A DNA stretch of 64,000 nt from Paeniglutamicibacter antarcticus (GTDB taxonomy: Bacteria; Actinomycetota; Actinomycetes; Actinomycetales; Micrococcaceae). Positions 34,047 through 43,207 of the stretch are shown in pieces; position 1 is the stretch's first letter; each line of letters starts with the position of its first letter. Below the pieces are notes generated by a model. That model was not told where the DNA came from. It did not search any database and saw only the letters and a list, made by a program, of their open reading frames with translations. Position numbers and translations under genes: made by a program. The DNA lies in contig NZ_CZJT01000082.1 in assembly GCF_900010755.1 (NCBI RefSeq), positions 1-64,000 of the forward strand, read 5' to 3'.

Positions 34047-34903
34047 GTATCGTCATTGATCATCTCCGAAACGAACCCCTGCTCGAAGCTAAAAACCTCG
34101 TACGTGAATTCCAGGTCAGCAAGGGTGGGGCGTTCGCCGGCACGGAAACCTTCCGTGCCGTTGACGACGTTTCCTTGGCCATGCATGCGGGACGCACCAT
34201 GGCACTGGTCGGTGAATCGGGTTCGGGAAAGTCCACGACCGCCCGCATGATCGCCAAACTCCTGGACGTGACCTCAGGGGCGATGTTCTTTGAGGGCGAG
34301 GACGTCACCAAGGCCAGTGACGCGTCGTTGCGCCGGTTCCGCGCTAACGTCCAGGTGGTTTTCCAAGACCCGTTCTCTTCGCTGAATCCCAAGCACACAG
34401 TCGACCGCATCATTACCGCGCCATTGGACTACCAAGGGTTCAAGGGTGTTGACAGGCGACTGCTGGTCAAGAACCTGCTGGAACGCGTCGGGTTGAACCC
34501 CGACCACTCCGGGCGTTACCCGAGCCAGTTCTCCGGTGGACAAGCCCAGCGCATCGGCATTGCCCGAGCATTGGCCGTCGAACCCAAACTGGTCATCTGC
34601 GATGAGGCGGTTTCCGCTCTCGACGTATCGGTTCAGGCCCAGGTCATCAACCTGCTGCGTGAGCTCCAGCAGGAATCTGGCTACGCCTACCTTTTCATCG
34701 CCCATGACCTGGCGGTCGTGCGGCAGATTGCCGATGATGTAGCAGTCATGAACAAGGGAAAGCTCGTGGAGCAGGGCACCACCGCGGAGGTCTTTGACAA
34801 CCCGGTCCAGGCCTATACCCAGGCCCTGCTCAGTGCCGTTCCGGTGATCAATCCCGAATGGGAGATCCGCCGCCAAGAGAACATGGGGAGAATGGCACAA
34901 TGA
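34043..34903 (+). CDS. Peptide ABC transporter ATPase (DppF-type)
   Basis: A 286-residue partner ATPase. Walker [14 protein letters not shown], signature FSGGQAQRIGIARA, Walker B LVICDEAVSALDVSVQ, switch FIAHDLAVV. The ICDEAVSALD wording is diagnostic of the F-type subunit (DppF/OppF). It completes the set of five (SBP, two permeases, two ATPases). Its stop codon overlaps the start of the proline iminopeptidase gene, placing that enzyme in the same transcript. Confidence 0.93.
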   Translation: MSIVIDHLRNEPLLEAKNLVREFQVSKGGAFAGTETFRAVDDVSLAMHAGRTMALVGESGSGKSTTARMIAKLLDVTSGAMFFEGEDVTKASDASLRRFRANVQVVFQDPFSSLNPKHTVDRIITAPLDYQGFKGVDRRLLVKNLLERVGLNPDHSGRYPSQFSGGQAQRIGIARALAVEPKLVICDEAVSALDVSVQAQVINLLRELQQESGYAYLFIAHDLAVVRQIADDVAVMNKGKLVEQGTTAEVFDNPVQAYTQALLSAVPVINPEWEIRRQENMGRMAQ

Positions 34904-36189
34904 TCACTTCCGAATACACAACAGCAGGCATGCGCATCCGCGACCACCAGGTGACGGTCCCGCTGGATTGGGTGCAACCCGATGAACGCACGCTAACGAT
35001 ATTCGCCCGTGAGCTGTGCTCGGCCGAAAAGGCCGGGCAGGAGCTGCCAATCATGCTGTACTTGCAGGGAGGCCCCGGCGGCAAGGGCCCGCGCCCGGTG
35101 GACACATCGGGTTGGATCGGCGAAGCACTCAAGACCCACCGAGTGTTGTTGTTGGACCAGCGAGGGACCGGCAAGAGCGGAAGGATAACTGCGGCTTCCA
35201 TGGGGCGCTTTGCCAGCGCCGCGGATGGAGCCGAGTATTTGGGTCACTTCCGGGCCGGCTCGATAGTCTCCGATGCAGAATTCCTCCGCAAGGAAGTCTT
35301 CGGCGGGCGCAAGTGGTCGACGTTGGGCCAAAGCTACGGCGGCTTCCTGACCCTGACGTACCTGAGCCGGGCCCCGGAAGCACTTGATGCTTGTTTCATC
35401 GCCGGCGGGCTGCCGAGCCTGAAGCCCAACGCGCTCGAGGTGTACAAACGGACTTATGTGCGCACCAAGGCCAAAAACGGGCAGTTCTACGAGCGCTACC
35501 CGCACCATGTGGAAACCCTGGCCAAGATCGCCGACAGATTGGCCGTGGGCGACGTGCTGTTGCCGGACGGGGACGTCTTGACCGTCCGCCGATTCCAGTC
35601 CTTGGGCATTGACTTCGGGATGAAGCCCGGGTTCGAGCGCATGGCGTGGTTGATCGACGAGGCGTTTGACGCAAACGGCGAGTTGACCGACGCGCTCTTG
35701 GCCCAGGTCCTGGCCCGCAGCAACTATGCGGATAACCCGCTGTTCGCCGTCATGCAGGAAAGCATCTTTGCCGATGGACAAAGCGGTGCAACCGCGTGGG
35801 CCGCGCAACGTGAAATCGCGAACCACCCCGAATTTGCGGAGACCGCAAGGCCCCTGCTGATGACCGGCGAAATGATGTACCCGTGGATGTTCGAGGAAAT
35901 CCGCCTGCTGAAGCCGTTCGCCGATGCCGTCAACGAGATGGCCCGCCGCGATGACTGGGGCCCGCTCTATGACAGGCGGAAGCTGGCGGAAAACAAGGTT
36001 CCGGTCTCGGCCGTGGTTTACCACGATGACATGTACGTTGATGCGCAGTTGTCACTTGAAACCGCCAGCGCTGTCGGGAACCTGTGTGCCTGGGTGACCA
36101 ACGAGTTCGAGCACGACGGCATATCGGCGCCCGTGGTTTTCCCGCGGTTGAAGTCGATGGTCGATGAAATGGGAGGGTCGCTGGACTGA
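34900..36189 (+). CDS. Proline iminopeptidase (peptidase S33)
   Basis: A 429-residue alpha/beta hydrolase of the prolyl aminopeptidase family. LQGGPGGKGPRP forms the oxyanion region, LDQRGTGKSG is the diagnostic motif, and GQSYGG contains the nucleophile (Ser145). It would release N-terminal proline or hydroxyproline from imported peptides; no signal peptide is present so it acts in the cytoplasm. ATG at 34900 overlaps the DppF stop by ATGA. Coupling of importer and peptidase points to peptides rich in imino acids, such as collagen fragments. Confidence 0.9.
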   Translation: MITSEYTTAGMRIRDHQVTVPLDWVQPDERTLTIFARELCSAEKAGQELPIMLYLQGGPGGKGPRPVDTSGWIGEALKTHRVLLLDQRGTGKSGRITAASMGRFASAADGAEYLGHFRAGSIVSDAEFLRKEVFGGRKWSTLGQSYGGFLTLTYLSRAPEALDACFIAGGLPSLKPNALEVYKRTYVRTKAKNGQFYERYPHHVETLAKIADRLAVGDVLLPDGDVLTVRRFQSLGIDFGMKPGFERMAWLIDEAFDANGELTDALLAQVLARSNYADNPLFAVMQESIFADGQSGATAWAAQREIANHPEFAETARPLLMTGEMMYPWMFEEIRLLKPFADAVNEMARRDDWGPLYDRRKLAENKVPVSAVVYHDDMYVDAQLSLETASAVGNLCAWVTNEFEHDGISAPVVFPRLKSMVDEMGGSLD

Positions 36190-36272
36190 GTCTTGTGCCG
36201 TTTCTAACGCGTGCCGTTTCAAGACGGCACGTCATTCGGTGCGGTAAAGCGCCTCGAAATCCGAAGGATATG

Positions 36273-36322
36273 GGCAGGGGGTTCGGTGTGTGGAAAATGT
36301 TCCACGCACCGGACCCCCTGCC
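36273..36322 (+). terminator. Terminator of the peptide importer operon
   Basis: A stem of about 20 bp, arms 36273-36293 and 36301-36322 (GGCAGGGGGTTCGGTG with its near-complement), with a short loop, followed shortly by GGTTTTCCC. A smaller 8-bp hairpin at 36210-36231 precedes it. Confidence 0.65.
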
Positions 36323-36447
36323 TTCGTCGGTTTTCCCTGCGTTCGGCGCCCCAGCCAGGCGTGACCGGGGCATTGCGCGGAGCACCCATTTGGAGCAATT
36401 TCGGAGGCCGGAATAAATATCCTGGAAATCGTTGCCCGTTGAAAATG

Positions 36448-36464
36448 TGACATGTACCATTGCA
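36448..36464. promoter_or_regulatory. Hydroxyproline-block operator C
   Basis: TGACATGTACCATTGCA; its reverse complement TGCAATGGTACATGTCA has the same TGCAAT-N5-AT-G layout as sites A, B and D. It lies about 245 bases before the symporter gene. Confidence 0.62.
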
Positions 36465-36708
36465 TAGTCTGGTGATGTGGAGCACAGAATGTTTCGTCGC
36501 TGGATGGTTTGGAAACCGGTTGGGGTGCCTGGAAAGGCGTCCGGATTGGTGCGCAGGGGGTGGATGGTCGCGATGCTGCGGGTGCAGCCGATTCCGCTGA
36601 ACGTGGACACTTGGTAACTGCCGGAATGTCGGCCGGGGATCGCTGTCGGGGGTGTTTCCCTCGAGCGGCGGCGCTGGGCGCATATCCGAAAAGACGTAAG
36701 GAAAGTTT

Positions 36709-38184
36709 ATGGAAATGCTTGGCACCATCAACGATGCGATCTGGAACCCCATGGCGTACTTCGCCCTGGCCGTCGGATTGTTTTTCACGATCCTGACCGG
36801 GTGGGTCCAATTCCGCCGGTTCCCCGACATGATCCGCCAGATCATGAGCAAGAAGAACGCCTCCGACGGGATCTCGCCGATTCAGGCGCTGCTGCTGACA
36901 CTTGCCAGCCGCGTTGGCGTGGGAAACATTGCCGGCGTGGCCACGGCCATTGCCGCCGGCGGACCCGGGGCGTTGTTCTGGATGGTGCTGTGCGCGCTGC
37001 TGGGCTCCGCAAGCTCGTTTGCCGAGTCAACACTGGCACAGGTCTACAAGCGTCGCATTAACGGCGAACACCGCGGCGGTATGCCCTTCTACATTGAGCA
37101 TGGGCTGAAGCTCAAGTGGCTGGCCGTGCTCGTCTCGGTGATTGCGATGGTCGGCTACGGCTTCGTCTTCCCCGGCGTGCAGTCGAATAACATCGCCTCA
37201 AGTGTCGAGACCGCATTTAATGTCCCCCCGCTGGCCAGCGCCATCGGCATCACCGCACTCATGGCATTTGTCATCATCGGTGGAACCAAGCGCATTGTCG
37301 GAGCGGCCCAGCTGATGGTCCCGGTCATGGCCGTCGGTTACATCCTTGCCGCACTGTTGATCGTTGCCGTGAACTACGAGCAGATCATCCCGACGCTGAG
37401 CCTGATCAATTCCTCGGCTTTCGGTACCCACCAAATCTTTGGTGGCATTGTCGGTGCCGCAGTTGCATGGGGTGTTCGCCGCGCAGTGTTCTCCAACGTC
37501 GCCGGCGTGGGGGAGGGGACCTACGGTGCCGCCGCTGCGTCCGTGTCCCACCCCGCCAAACAGGGCCTGGTGCAGGCATTCTCCATATACATCGATACGG
37601 TGGTTGTTTGCTTCGCCACCGGTCTGATGATCGTGATGACTGGTTCCTACAATGTCTTCGCCGCCGATGGCACCGCGCTTGTCCAGGGTGCGCCCGGCCT
37701 CAAGGCCGGTGCCGCATACACCCAGCAGGCCATCAGTACGGTCCTGCCGGGAGTGGGTCCGGGATTCATTGCCGTGGCATTGTTCTTCTTTGCCTTCACC
37801 ACGCTTGTGGCGTTCTTTTACATCGCCAAGACCAACTTGGTGTACCTCACCGGGCGTGATGACAATCCGATCTTGGACTGGGCACTGAAGATCGGCATGC
37901 TTGTCATCACCTTCTCCGGCGGCATCATCAGCGCGGACGCGATGTGGGCCATTGGCGACATTGGTTACGGAACCCTGGGCTGGATCAACATGCTCTGCCT
38001 CTTGGCACTCACTCCGGTGGTATACAAGGTCACCCGGGACTACGACAAGCAGTGCAAAAACGGTCTTGACCCGGTCTTCAGCCCGCTGGAACTGGGAATC
38101 AAGGGGGCCGACTTCTGGGTGGAAGAAGCCAAGGAAATCGCCGGAAACCAGGCAGTTTTGGCCGCTGAACGGTCCGCGAAGTAA
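36709..38184 (+). CDS. Alanine/glycine:cation symporter (AGCS family)
   Basis: A 491-residue sodium or proton coupled amino acid symporter with about 11 helices. RVGVGNIAGVATAIAAGGPGALFWM and SNVAGVGEGTYGAAA are the AGCS signatures found in AlsT/DagA. Relatives import alanine, glycine, D-alanine or D-serine; in this context a neutral imino acid is possible. GTAAGGAAAG lies before the ATG. It forms its own unit ahead of the DapA-family gene and has operator C upstream. Confidence 0.9.
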   Translation: MEMLGTINDAIWNPMAYFALAVGLFFTILTGWVQFRRFPDMIRQIMSKKNASDGISPIQALLLTLASRVGVGNIAGVATAIAAGGPGALFWMVLCALLGSASSFAESTLAQVYKRRINGEHRGGMPFYIEHGLKLKWLAVLVSVIAMVGYGFVFPGVQSNNIASSVETAFNVPPLASAIGITALMAFVIIGGTKRIVGAAQLMVPVMAVGYILAALLIVAVNYEQIIPTLSLINSSAFGTHQIFGGIVGAAVAWGVRRAVFSNVAGVGEGTYGAAAASVSHPAKQGLVQAFSIYIDTVVVCFATGLMIVMTGSYNVFAADGTALVQGAPGLKAGAAYTQQAISTVLPGVGPGFIAVALFFFAFTTLVAFFYIAKTNLVYLTGRDDNPILDWALKIGMLVITFSGGIISADAMWAIGDIGYGTLGWINMLCLLALTPVVYKVTRDYDKQCKNGLDPVFSPLELGIKGADFWVEEAKEIAGNQAVLAAERSAK

Positions 38185-38210
38185 GAAGTTCCCGTCACCA
38201 CTTCCATCTG

Positions 38211-38227
38211 TGCAATGTCACATGATA
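38211..38227. promoter_or_regulatory. Hydroxyproline-block operator D
   Basis: TGCAATGTCACATGATA, sharing TGCAATrTCACATGA with site B (29271). It lies about 90 bases before the first catabolic gene, so it should govern the eight-gene operon that follows. Confidence 0.7.
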
Positions 38228-38315
38228 CTATTTGAATGTGATGTACGGCATGGAGTTGAAAGCATCACCCACAACTTTGCAAAACACTGAAACGTCCCCT
38301 TGAAAGGAACACAAC

Positions 38316-39221
38316 ATGAGCACCACCAAGAAGCCCTGGCACGGAGTCATCGTCGCATCGGCACTGCAGTTCAAGGACGACTATTCGGTTGATTACGAAG
38401 CATTCGCCGACCACGTGCGCTTCCTGGCCAGCAGCGGCTGCGACGGCATCGCCCCGAACGGTTCGCTCGGCGAATACCAGACCCTTTCCGATGAAGAGCG
38501 CGCCAAGGTCATCGAGACCGCAGTGGCAGCAGCTCCGGAGGGCTTCGTGGTCATGGCCGGCGTTGGCGCCTACGGCGGACTGCAGACCCAGAAGTGGGCA
38601 CAGCAGGCCAAGGATGCCGGCGCACACGCAATCATGTGCCTGCCGCCGAACACCTACCGTGCCACCGATGACGAGGTCGTTGAGCACTTCCGCCTCGCCG
38701 CCTCCGCGGGCCTGCCCGTGGTTGCCTACAACAACCCGATCGACACCAAGGTCGATTTGACCCCGGCCCTCGTGGCGCGCCTGTTCCACGAAGGCCTGAT
38801 CGTCGGCATCAAGGAATTCACCGGCGATCCGCGCCGTGCCTACGAAATCAAGGAATTGGCACCGGGCATGGACATCCTCATCGGCACCGATGACACCGTC
38901 CTGGAAATGGGCCTCGCCGGCGCCGTTGGATGGGTTGCCGGTTACCCGAACGCCATCCCGCACGCAACAGTCGAGCTGTACCGCCTGGCCACCTCCGGCA
39001 ACCTGTCCGACTTGGAACGCGCCCGCGAAATCTACCGCGACCTGCACTCGCTGCTGCGTTGGGACACCAAGACCGAATTCGTCCAGTCGATCAAGCTCTC
39101 GATGGACATCGTTGGCCTCAACGGCGGCGTATGCCGCCCGCCGCGTGGCCCGTTGACCGACGCAGTGCGCGCCGCAGTCATCGCCGACACGGAGGCTGCC
39201 GTAGCCAAGGGCTACAAGTAA
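38316..39221 (+). CDS. DapA-family 1-pyrroline-4-hydroxy-2-carboxylate deaminase
   Basis: A 301-residue DHDPS/NAL superfamily aldolase-fold protein. The Schiff-base Lys166 is in VGIKEFTGD and the catalytic Tyr138 in VAYNNP. GSLGEYQTLS is the substrate-binding loop in place of GTTGE of true DHDPS, so it is not lysine biosynthesis. Neighbours define it: in hydroxyproline catabolism this family deaminates 1-pyrroline-4-hydroxy-2-carboxylate to 2,5-dioxopentanoate. GAAAGGAAC is the ribosome site. First gene of the catabolic operon. Confidence 0.85.
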   Translation: MSTTKKPWHGVIVASALQFKDDYSVDYEAFADHVRFLASSGCDGIAPNGSLGEYQTLSDEERAKVIETAVAAAPEGFVVMAGVGAYGGLQTQKWAQQAKDAGAHAIMCLPPNTYRATDDEVVEHFRLAASAGLPVVAYNNPIDTKVDLTPALVARLFHEGLIVGIKEFTGDPRRAYEIKELAPGMDILIGTDDTVLEMGLAGAVGWVAGYPNAIPHATVELYRLATSGNLSDLERAREIYRDLHSLLRWDTKTEFVQSIKLSMDIVGLNGGVCRPPRGPLTDAVRAAVIADTEAAVAKGYK

Positions 39222-39318
39222 CCTCAAAGTTGCAGTTCCGTTGGCTGGCTTCCGTACACCCGGGGGCCGGCCAACGGCCGCACCACATCAACAACGATTT
39301 ACCAGAGAGCTTGCACCC

Positions 39319-40320
39319 ATGCGCACCAGCAGGATTTTCCACGCAGTGGATTCCCACACCGAAGGCATGCCGACCCGCGTCATCACCGGCGGCATCGGCA
39401 CCATCCCCGGAGACACCATGGCCGAGCGCCGTCTCTGGTTCATGGAACACAGCGATTGGATCCGCACCCTGCTGATGTGCGAGCCACGAGGCCACGCCTC
39501 GATGAGCGGTGCCATCCTGCAGCCCTCAACCCGCCCCGACGCGGACTTCGGCGTCCTCTACATCGAGGTCTCCGGGCTGCTGCCCATGTGCGGACATGGC
39601 ACCATCGGGGTGGCCACGGTGCTGGTGGAAACCGGCATGGTCGAGGTCCACGAGCCTGTGACCACCGTCCGACTGGACACCCCGGCCGGCTTGGTCATCG
39701 CCGAGGTCGCCGTCAAGGACGGGCAAGCCGAATCCGTGACCATCCGCAACGTACCTTCCTACAGCGATCGGCTCGATGCCTCCGTGGAGGTACCGGGCTA
39801 CGGCACCGTGAACTACGACCTGGCCTTCGGCGGCAACTTCTATGCAGTCGTCGAGCTCGAGGACCTAGGCTTGCCGTTCGAACGCGAACGCAAGGACGAT
39901 TTGATTGCCGCAGGATTGGCAATCATGGACGCCATCAACGCCGCCGACGAGCCGGTGCACCGCGAACGCGACGACATACGCGGCTGCCACCACGTCTACC
40001 TCAAGGCCCCCGGCTCCACCGCCGAACACTCCCGTCATGCCATGGCGATCTACCCGGGCTGGTTTGACCGCTCCCCGTGTGGCACCGGCACCAGCGCCCG
40101 CATGGCCCAGCTGCACGCCCGCGGCGAACTGGCCCTGGACACCGACTTCATCAACGAGTCCTACATCGGCTCGCAATTCACCGGCCGCCTCGTGGAGGAA
40201 ACCACCGTCGGCGGCCTGCCGGCCGTCATCCCGACCGTGACAGGCCGGGCTTGGCTCACCGGCACCGCCCAGTACTTCCTTGACCCCACCGACCCGTTCC
40301 CGGAAGGATTCCTGCTGTGA
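39319..40320 (+). CDS. 4-hydroxyproline 2-epimerase
   Basis: A 333-residue proline-racemase-family enzyme, exactly the usual length of 4-hydroxyproline epimerases. Cys91 in LLPMCGHGT and Cys254 in DRSPCGTGT are the two acid/base cysteines, and the loop starting FHAVDSHTEGMPTRVI is the epimerase-type N-terminus. It would turn trans-4-hydroxy-L-proline into cis-4-hydroxy-D-proline. ATG at 39319 is favoured; the upstream reading to 39241 lacks a ribosome site. It overlaps the next gene by four bases. Confidence 0.9.
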   Translation: MRTSRIFHAVDSHTEGMPTRVITGGIGTIPGDTMAERRLWFMEHSDWIRTLLMCEPRGHASMSGAILQPSTRPDADFGVLYIEVSGLLPMCGHGTIGVATVLVETGMVEVHEPVTTVRLDTPAGLVIAEVAVKDGQAESVTIRNVPSYSDRLDASVEVPGYGTVNYDLAFGGNFYAVVELEDLGLPFERERKDDLIAAGLAIMDAINAADEPVHRERDDIRGCHHVYLKAPGSTAEHSRHAMAIYPGWFDRSPCGTGTSARMAQLHARGELALDTDFINESYIGSQFTGRLVEETTVGGLPAVIPTVTGRAWLTGTAQYFLDPTDPFPEGFLL

Positions 40321-41270
40321 ACCTGCCATACTTTGACGCCGCAACGGTCCGTGCATCGCTGCCCTTCGACCGAGCCATCGGCGCCCTTGAGGACGCACTG
40401 CGCGCGGATACCGACCCGGAAATTGACGCACCACGCATCTTTACACCGGCACCGCGGGGCGAGTTCCTGCTGATGCCCGCCGTTTCAGAGGGCTACACCG
40501 GACTCAAGGTAGTCACCCTTGCCCCGGAGAACCCGGCCAAGGGTGAAGAGAAGATCCAGGGCGTCTACCTGCTGTTCAACTCCGCAAACCTGACCCCGAT
40601 CGCCTCGATGGATGGTGCCGAGCTCACGGCAATCCGCACCCCGGCAGCCACGCTGACCGCGGTCAAGAACATTGCCAGCGCACCGGGTGCCACCGACTTC
40701 ACCCAGACACCCAAGATCCTGGTCTTCGGTGCCGGCATCCAGGGTGTGAACCACATCCGCGCCGCACACTCCGCCTTCCCCGCCGGGACCTTCTCGGTAA
40801 TCGGCCAGCGCCCCGAACGCGTACAGGCCCTGATCGAGACGCTGGCAGGTGATGGAATCGCGGTCACCGCAGGAAGCCTTGAGGATGTCCCGAACGCAGA
40901 TGTCATCTTGTGCGTCACTTCATCGAAGACCCCGCTCTTTGACGGCTCCCTTCCGGCGGACCACGCAATCATCGCCTCGGTGGGGCAGCACGGACTTGAT
41001 GCCCGCGAGGTCGATCAAACCCTGGTTAAGCGTTCGGAGGTCGTGGTTGAGGGGCGCGGATCGTCCTGGCGTGAAAGCGGAAATTTGATCCCTGCACGCA
41101 GCGTCGAGGAATGGAAAGACATCAACCCCAGCAACCTCAAGGAACTGGTCAACGGCCAGTTCAAGCGCGTTGACGGCAAACCGACGCTTTACACGGGCGT
41201 GGGAATGGCATGGGAAGACTTGGTTTCGGCGGCAGTGGTGTATGAAGATCACAGGAGTAAATACGCGTGA
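40317..41270 (+). CDS. Ornithine cyclodeaminase / 1-pyrroline-2-carboxylate reductase family
   Basis: A 317-residue mu-crystallin-family protein. It has the substrate Arg/Lys segment GLKVVTLAPENP and the nucleotide-binding VFGAGIQGVNHIRA. In hydroxyproline operons members of this family reduce 1-pyrroline-2-carboxylate to L-proline, the second step of trans-3-hydroxyproline use, rather than cyclise ornithine. It starts with GTGA overlap on the epimerase stop and overlaps the regulator gene that follows. Confidence 0.85.
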   Translation: MNLPYFDAATVRASLPFDRAIGALEDALRADTDPEIDAPRIFTPAPRGEFLLMPAVSEGYTGLKVVTLAPENPAKGEEKIQGVYLLFNSANLTPIASMDGAELTAIRTPAATLTAVKNIASAPGATDFTQTPKILVFGAGIQGVNHIRAAHSAFPAGTFSVIGQRPERVQALIETLAGDGIAVTAGSLEDVPNADVILCVTSSKTPLFDGSLPADHAIIASVGQHGLDAREVDQTLVKRSEVVVEGRGSSWRESGNLIPARSVEEWKDINPSNLKELVNGQFKRVDGKPTLYTGVGMAWEDLVSAAVVYEDHRSKYA

Positions 41271-42013
41271 GCGCACCTGTGAAAATCGGAGAGAACACCA
41301 TGACCGGCAATGCAAAATTCACCATTGAGAAGCTCGACCGCCAAATGAGCCTGCGGGAAACCGTGACCGAGCGCCTGCGCACCTCGATTATCTCGGGTGA
41401 TTTGGTTGAGGGCGAGCTGTACTCGGCACCGAGTCTCGGCGCCGCCTTTGGCGTCTCCGCCACCCCGGTGCGCGAAGCCATGATGGACCTGGTTCGCGAG
41501 GGCCTCGTGGAGACGGTGAAGAACAAGGGATTCCGCATCACCGGAATGACGGATGCAGAGCTGGAGGAAATCGCCGAGATTCGCCTGCTCATCGAACCGG
41601 AGGCAACCAAACGCGCCTTGGCTGCGGTTCCTTCGACAAGCATCCCCGAGTTGCGTGCGCTGGCCGACGTCATTGTGCGCACCGCCCAGGACAAGGACAC
41701 CGACGCGTACCTTGCCGCAGACCGCGAATTCCATTCCCGGTTACTCAGCTTTGCCGGCAACAAGCAGCTCGTTGAGCTTGCCACCTCCCTGCGCCTGCGC
41801 ACGCGCATGTACGGACTGAAGACGCTGATGGACAACCACCAGTTGGACGGTTCCGCGCAGGAACACCACGAAATGATCGACTGCGTCGAACGTGGCGACG
41901 GCGACGGAATCCATGAACTGATGATCCGCCACATCAGCCACGCGCGCGGCATCTGGAACACCGGCAGCCCGGACGCAGAGGCTTCGTCCTTGCATGCACA
42001 GAACACACAGTAA
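41267..42013 (+). CDS. GntR family (FCD) regulator of the hydroxyproline block
   Basis: A GntR regulator with an N-terminal winged helix (SLGAAFGVSATPVREAMMDLVREGLVETVKNKGFRI) and an FCD domain with a metal/carboxylate layout (DREFHSRLLS and HHEMIDCVERGD). It is encoded inside the catabolic operon and is the obvious candidate to bind the TGCAAT-N5-AT sites at 29166, 29271, 36448 and 38211. Two starts are possible: GTG at 41267 with AGGAG nine bases upstream, or ATG at 41300 with GGAGAG six bases upstream; the longer one is reported. Confidence 0.88.
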   Translation: MSAPVKIGENTMTGNAKFTIEKLDRQMSLRETVTERLRTSIISGDLVEGELYSAPSLGAAFGVSATPVREAMMDLVREGLVETVKNKGFRITGMTDAELEEIAEIRLLIEPEATKRALAAVPSTSIPELRALADVIVRTAQDKDTDAYLAADREFHSRLLSFAGNKQLVELATSLRLRTRMYGLKTLMDNHQLDGSAQEHHEMIDCVERGDGDGIHELMIRHISHARGIWNTGSPDAEASSLHAQNTQ

Positions 42014-42025
42014 CTAGGAGTAAAC

Positions 42026-43207
42026 ATGAATGCGCCCAGCGACGTCATCGTCATTGGTGCGGGGGTAATCGGTTCGGCGATTGCATATTTCGCCACCAAG
42101 CAAGGACTCTCCGTCACCGTGCTGGAGCGTGGTTTACCCGCCAGCGGGACAAGCTCCGCCTGCGAAGGCAACATCCTGGTCTCGGACAAGGAACTGGGCC
42201 CGGAACTTGAACTGACAAAGTTCTCACTGGAAACCTGGCGCGGGGACCTGGCCGAACACGCCAAGCACTTCGAGTTCGAATCCAAGGGCGGCATCATCGT
42301 AGCCTCCCGCGAATCTTCAATGGCATCCCTTGACCGCCTCACCAAGGCGCAGGCAAACCACGGGATCGACGTCGAATGGGTCGACATCCCGCGGCTGCGC
42401 GATTTCGAACCGAATATTTCCCCGAACGCGCTGGGTGCCGCATGGTACCCGGATGACTGCCAGGTGCAGCCGATGCTCGTCGCCGGGCACCTGCTCAAGC
42501 TGGCCCGGGCCGCCGGGGCGAAGGTCATGACCAACACCCTGGTCACCGGATTCGTGCGCAGCGGGGACACGGTCGCCGGTGTGAAAACCGACCGCGGGGA
42601 ATTCCACGCCCCGGCGGTGGTCAACGCCGCGGGCAGCTGGTCCGAGGACATCGCGGCGCTGGCCGGGGTCAACGTCCCGGTCAAGCCCCGCAAGGGATTC
42701 GTCATGGTCACCGAACCGCTGCCGCCGATGGTGCACCACAAGGTGTACGCGGCCGAATACGTCGACAACGTGGGAAGCTCGGATGCCGGGTTGCAGTCCT
42801 CGCCCGTGGTGGAAGGCACCCCCGCCGGTTCCATCCTGATCGGCTCCTCCCGCGAGCGCGTCGGCTTTGACCGTTCCGTGAACACCGACGCCCTGCGCCA
42901 GATGGCCGCCAACGCCATTGCGCTCTTCCCCTTCCTGGAGAAGACGCGCATCATCCGCCACTACCATGGCTTCCGACCCTACTGCCCGGACCACCTGCCG
43001 GTCATCGGGCACGATCCGCGCGCTCCGGGCCTCTGGCACGCCAGCGGCTACGAGGGCGCCGGCATCGGCCTGTCCGCGGGCACCGGAAAACTTGTGGCCC
43101 AGGCGCTGGCCGGGCTGGCCCCGGACATGTCGCTGGCTCCCTTCGCCCCCGAACGCTTCGGAGAATTCACCCCGGCAGCAAAAATCCACCAGGAGTCGGC
43201 AGCATGA
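42026..43207 (+). CDS. D-hydroxyproline dehydrogenase, FAD-binding DAO-type subunit
   Basis: A 393-residue D-amino-acid-oxidase-fold subunit. It begins with the FAD dinucleotide motif DVIVIGAGVIGSAIAYFATKQG and has AGSWSEDIAAL and HASGYEGAGIGLSAGTGKLVA near the end. Together with the ferredoxin-like and FAD/NAD subunits that follow it forms the HcnABC/OoxAB-like heteromeric dehydrogenase that oxidises cis-4-hydroxy-D-proline to 1-pyrroline-4-hydroxy-2-carboxylate. It lies 12 bases after the regulator, with AGGAG before the ATG. Confidence 0.88.
   Translation: MNAPSDVIVIGAGVIGSAIAYFATKQGLSVTVLERGLPASGTSSACEGNILVSDKELGPELELTKFSLETWRGDLAEHAKHFEFESKGGIIVASRESSMASLDRLTKAQANHGIDVEWVDIPRLRDFEPNISPNALGAAWYPDDCQVQPMLVAGHLLKLARAAGAKVMTNTLVTGFVRSGDTVAGVKTDRGEFHAPAVVNAAGSWSEDIAALAGVNVPVKPRKGFVMVTEPLPPMVHHKVYAAEYVDNVGSSDAGLQSSPVVEGTPAGSILIGSSRERVGFDRSVNTDALRQMAANAIALFPFLEKTRIIRHYHGFRPYCPDHLPVIGHDPRAPGLWHASGYEGAGIGLSAGTGKLVAQALAGLAPDMSLAPFAPERFGEFTPAAKIHQESAA

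Larger units (their letters stand above)
36190..36708. other. Terminator and promoter region before the symporter gene
   Basis: About 520 bases without a supported gene; minus-strand open frames here (to about 36851) are shadows of the symporter start. It holds two hairpins (36210-36231 and 36273-36322) that should end the importer transcript, and the operator at 36448. Confidence 0.6.

Noticed and set aside
36219..36851. 210-residue minus-strand frame before the AGCS symporter gene
   Set aside because: Runs through terminators and the operator and overlaps the symporter start; no recognisable domain.
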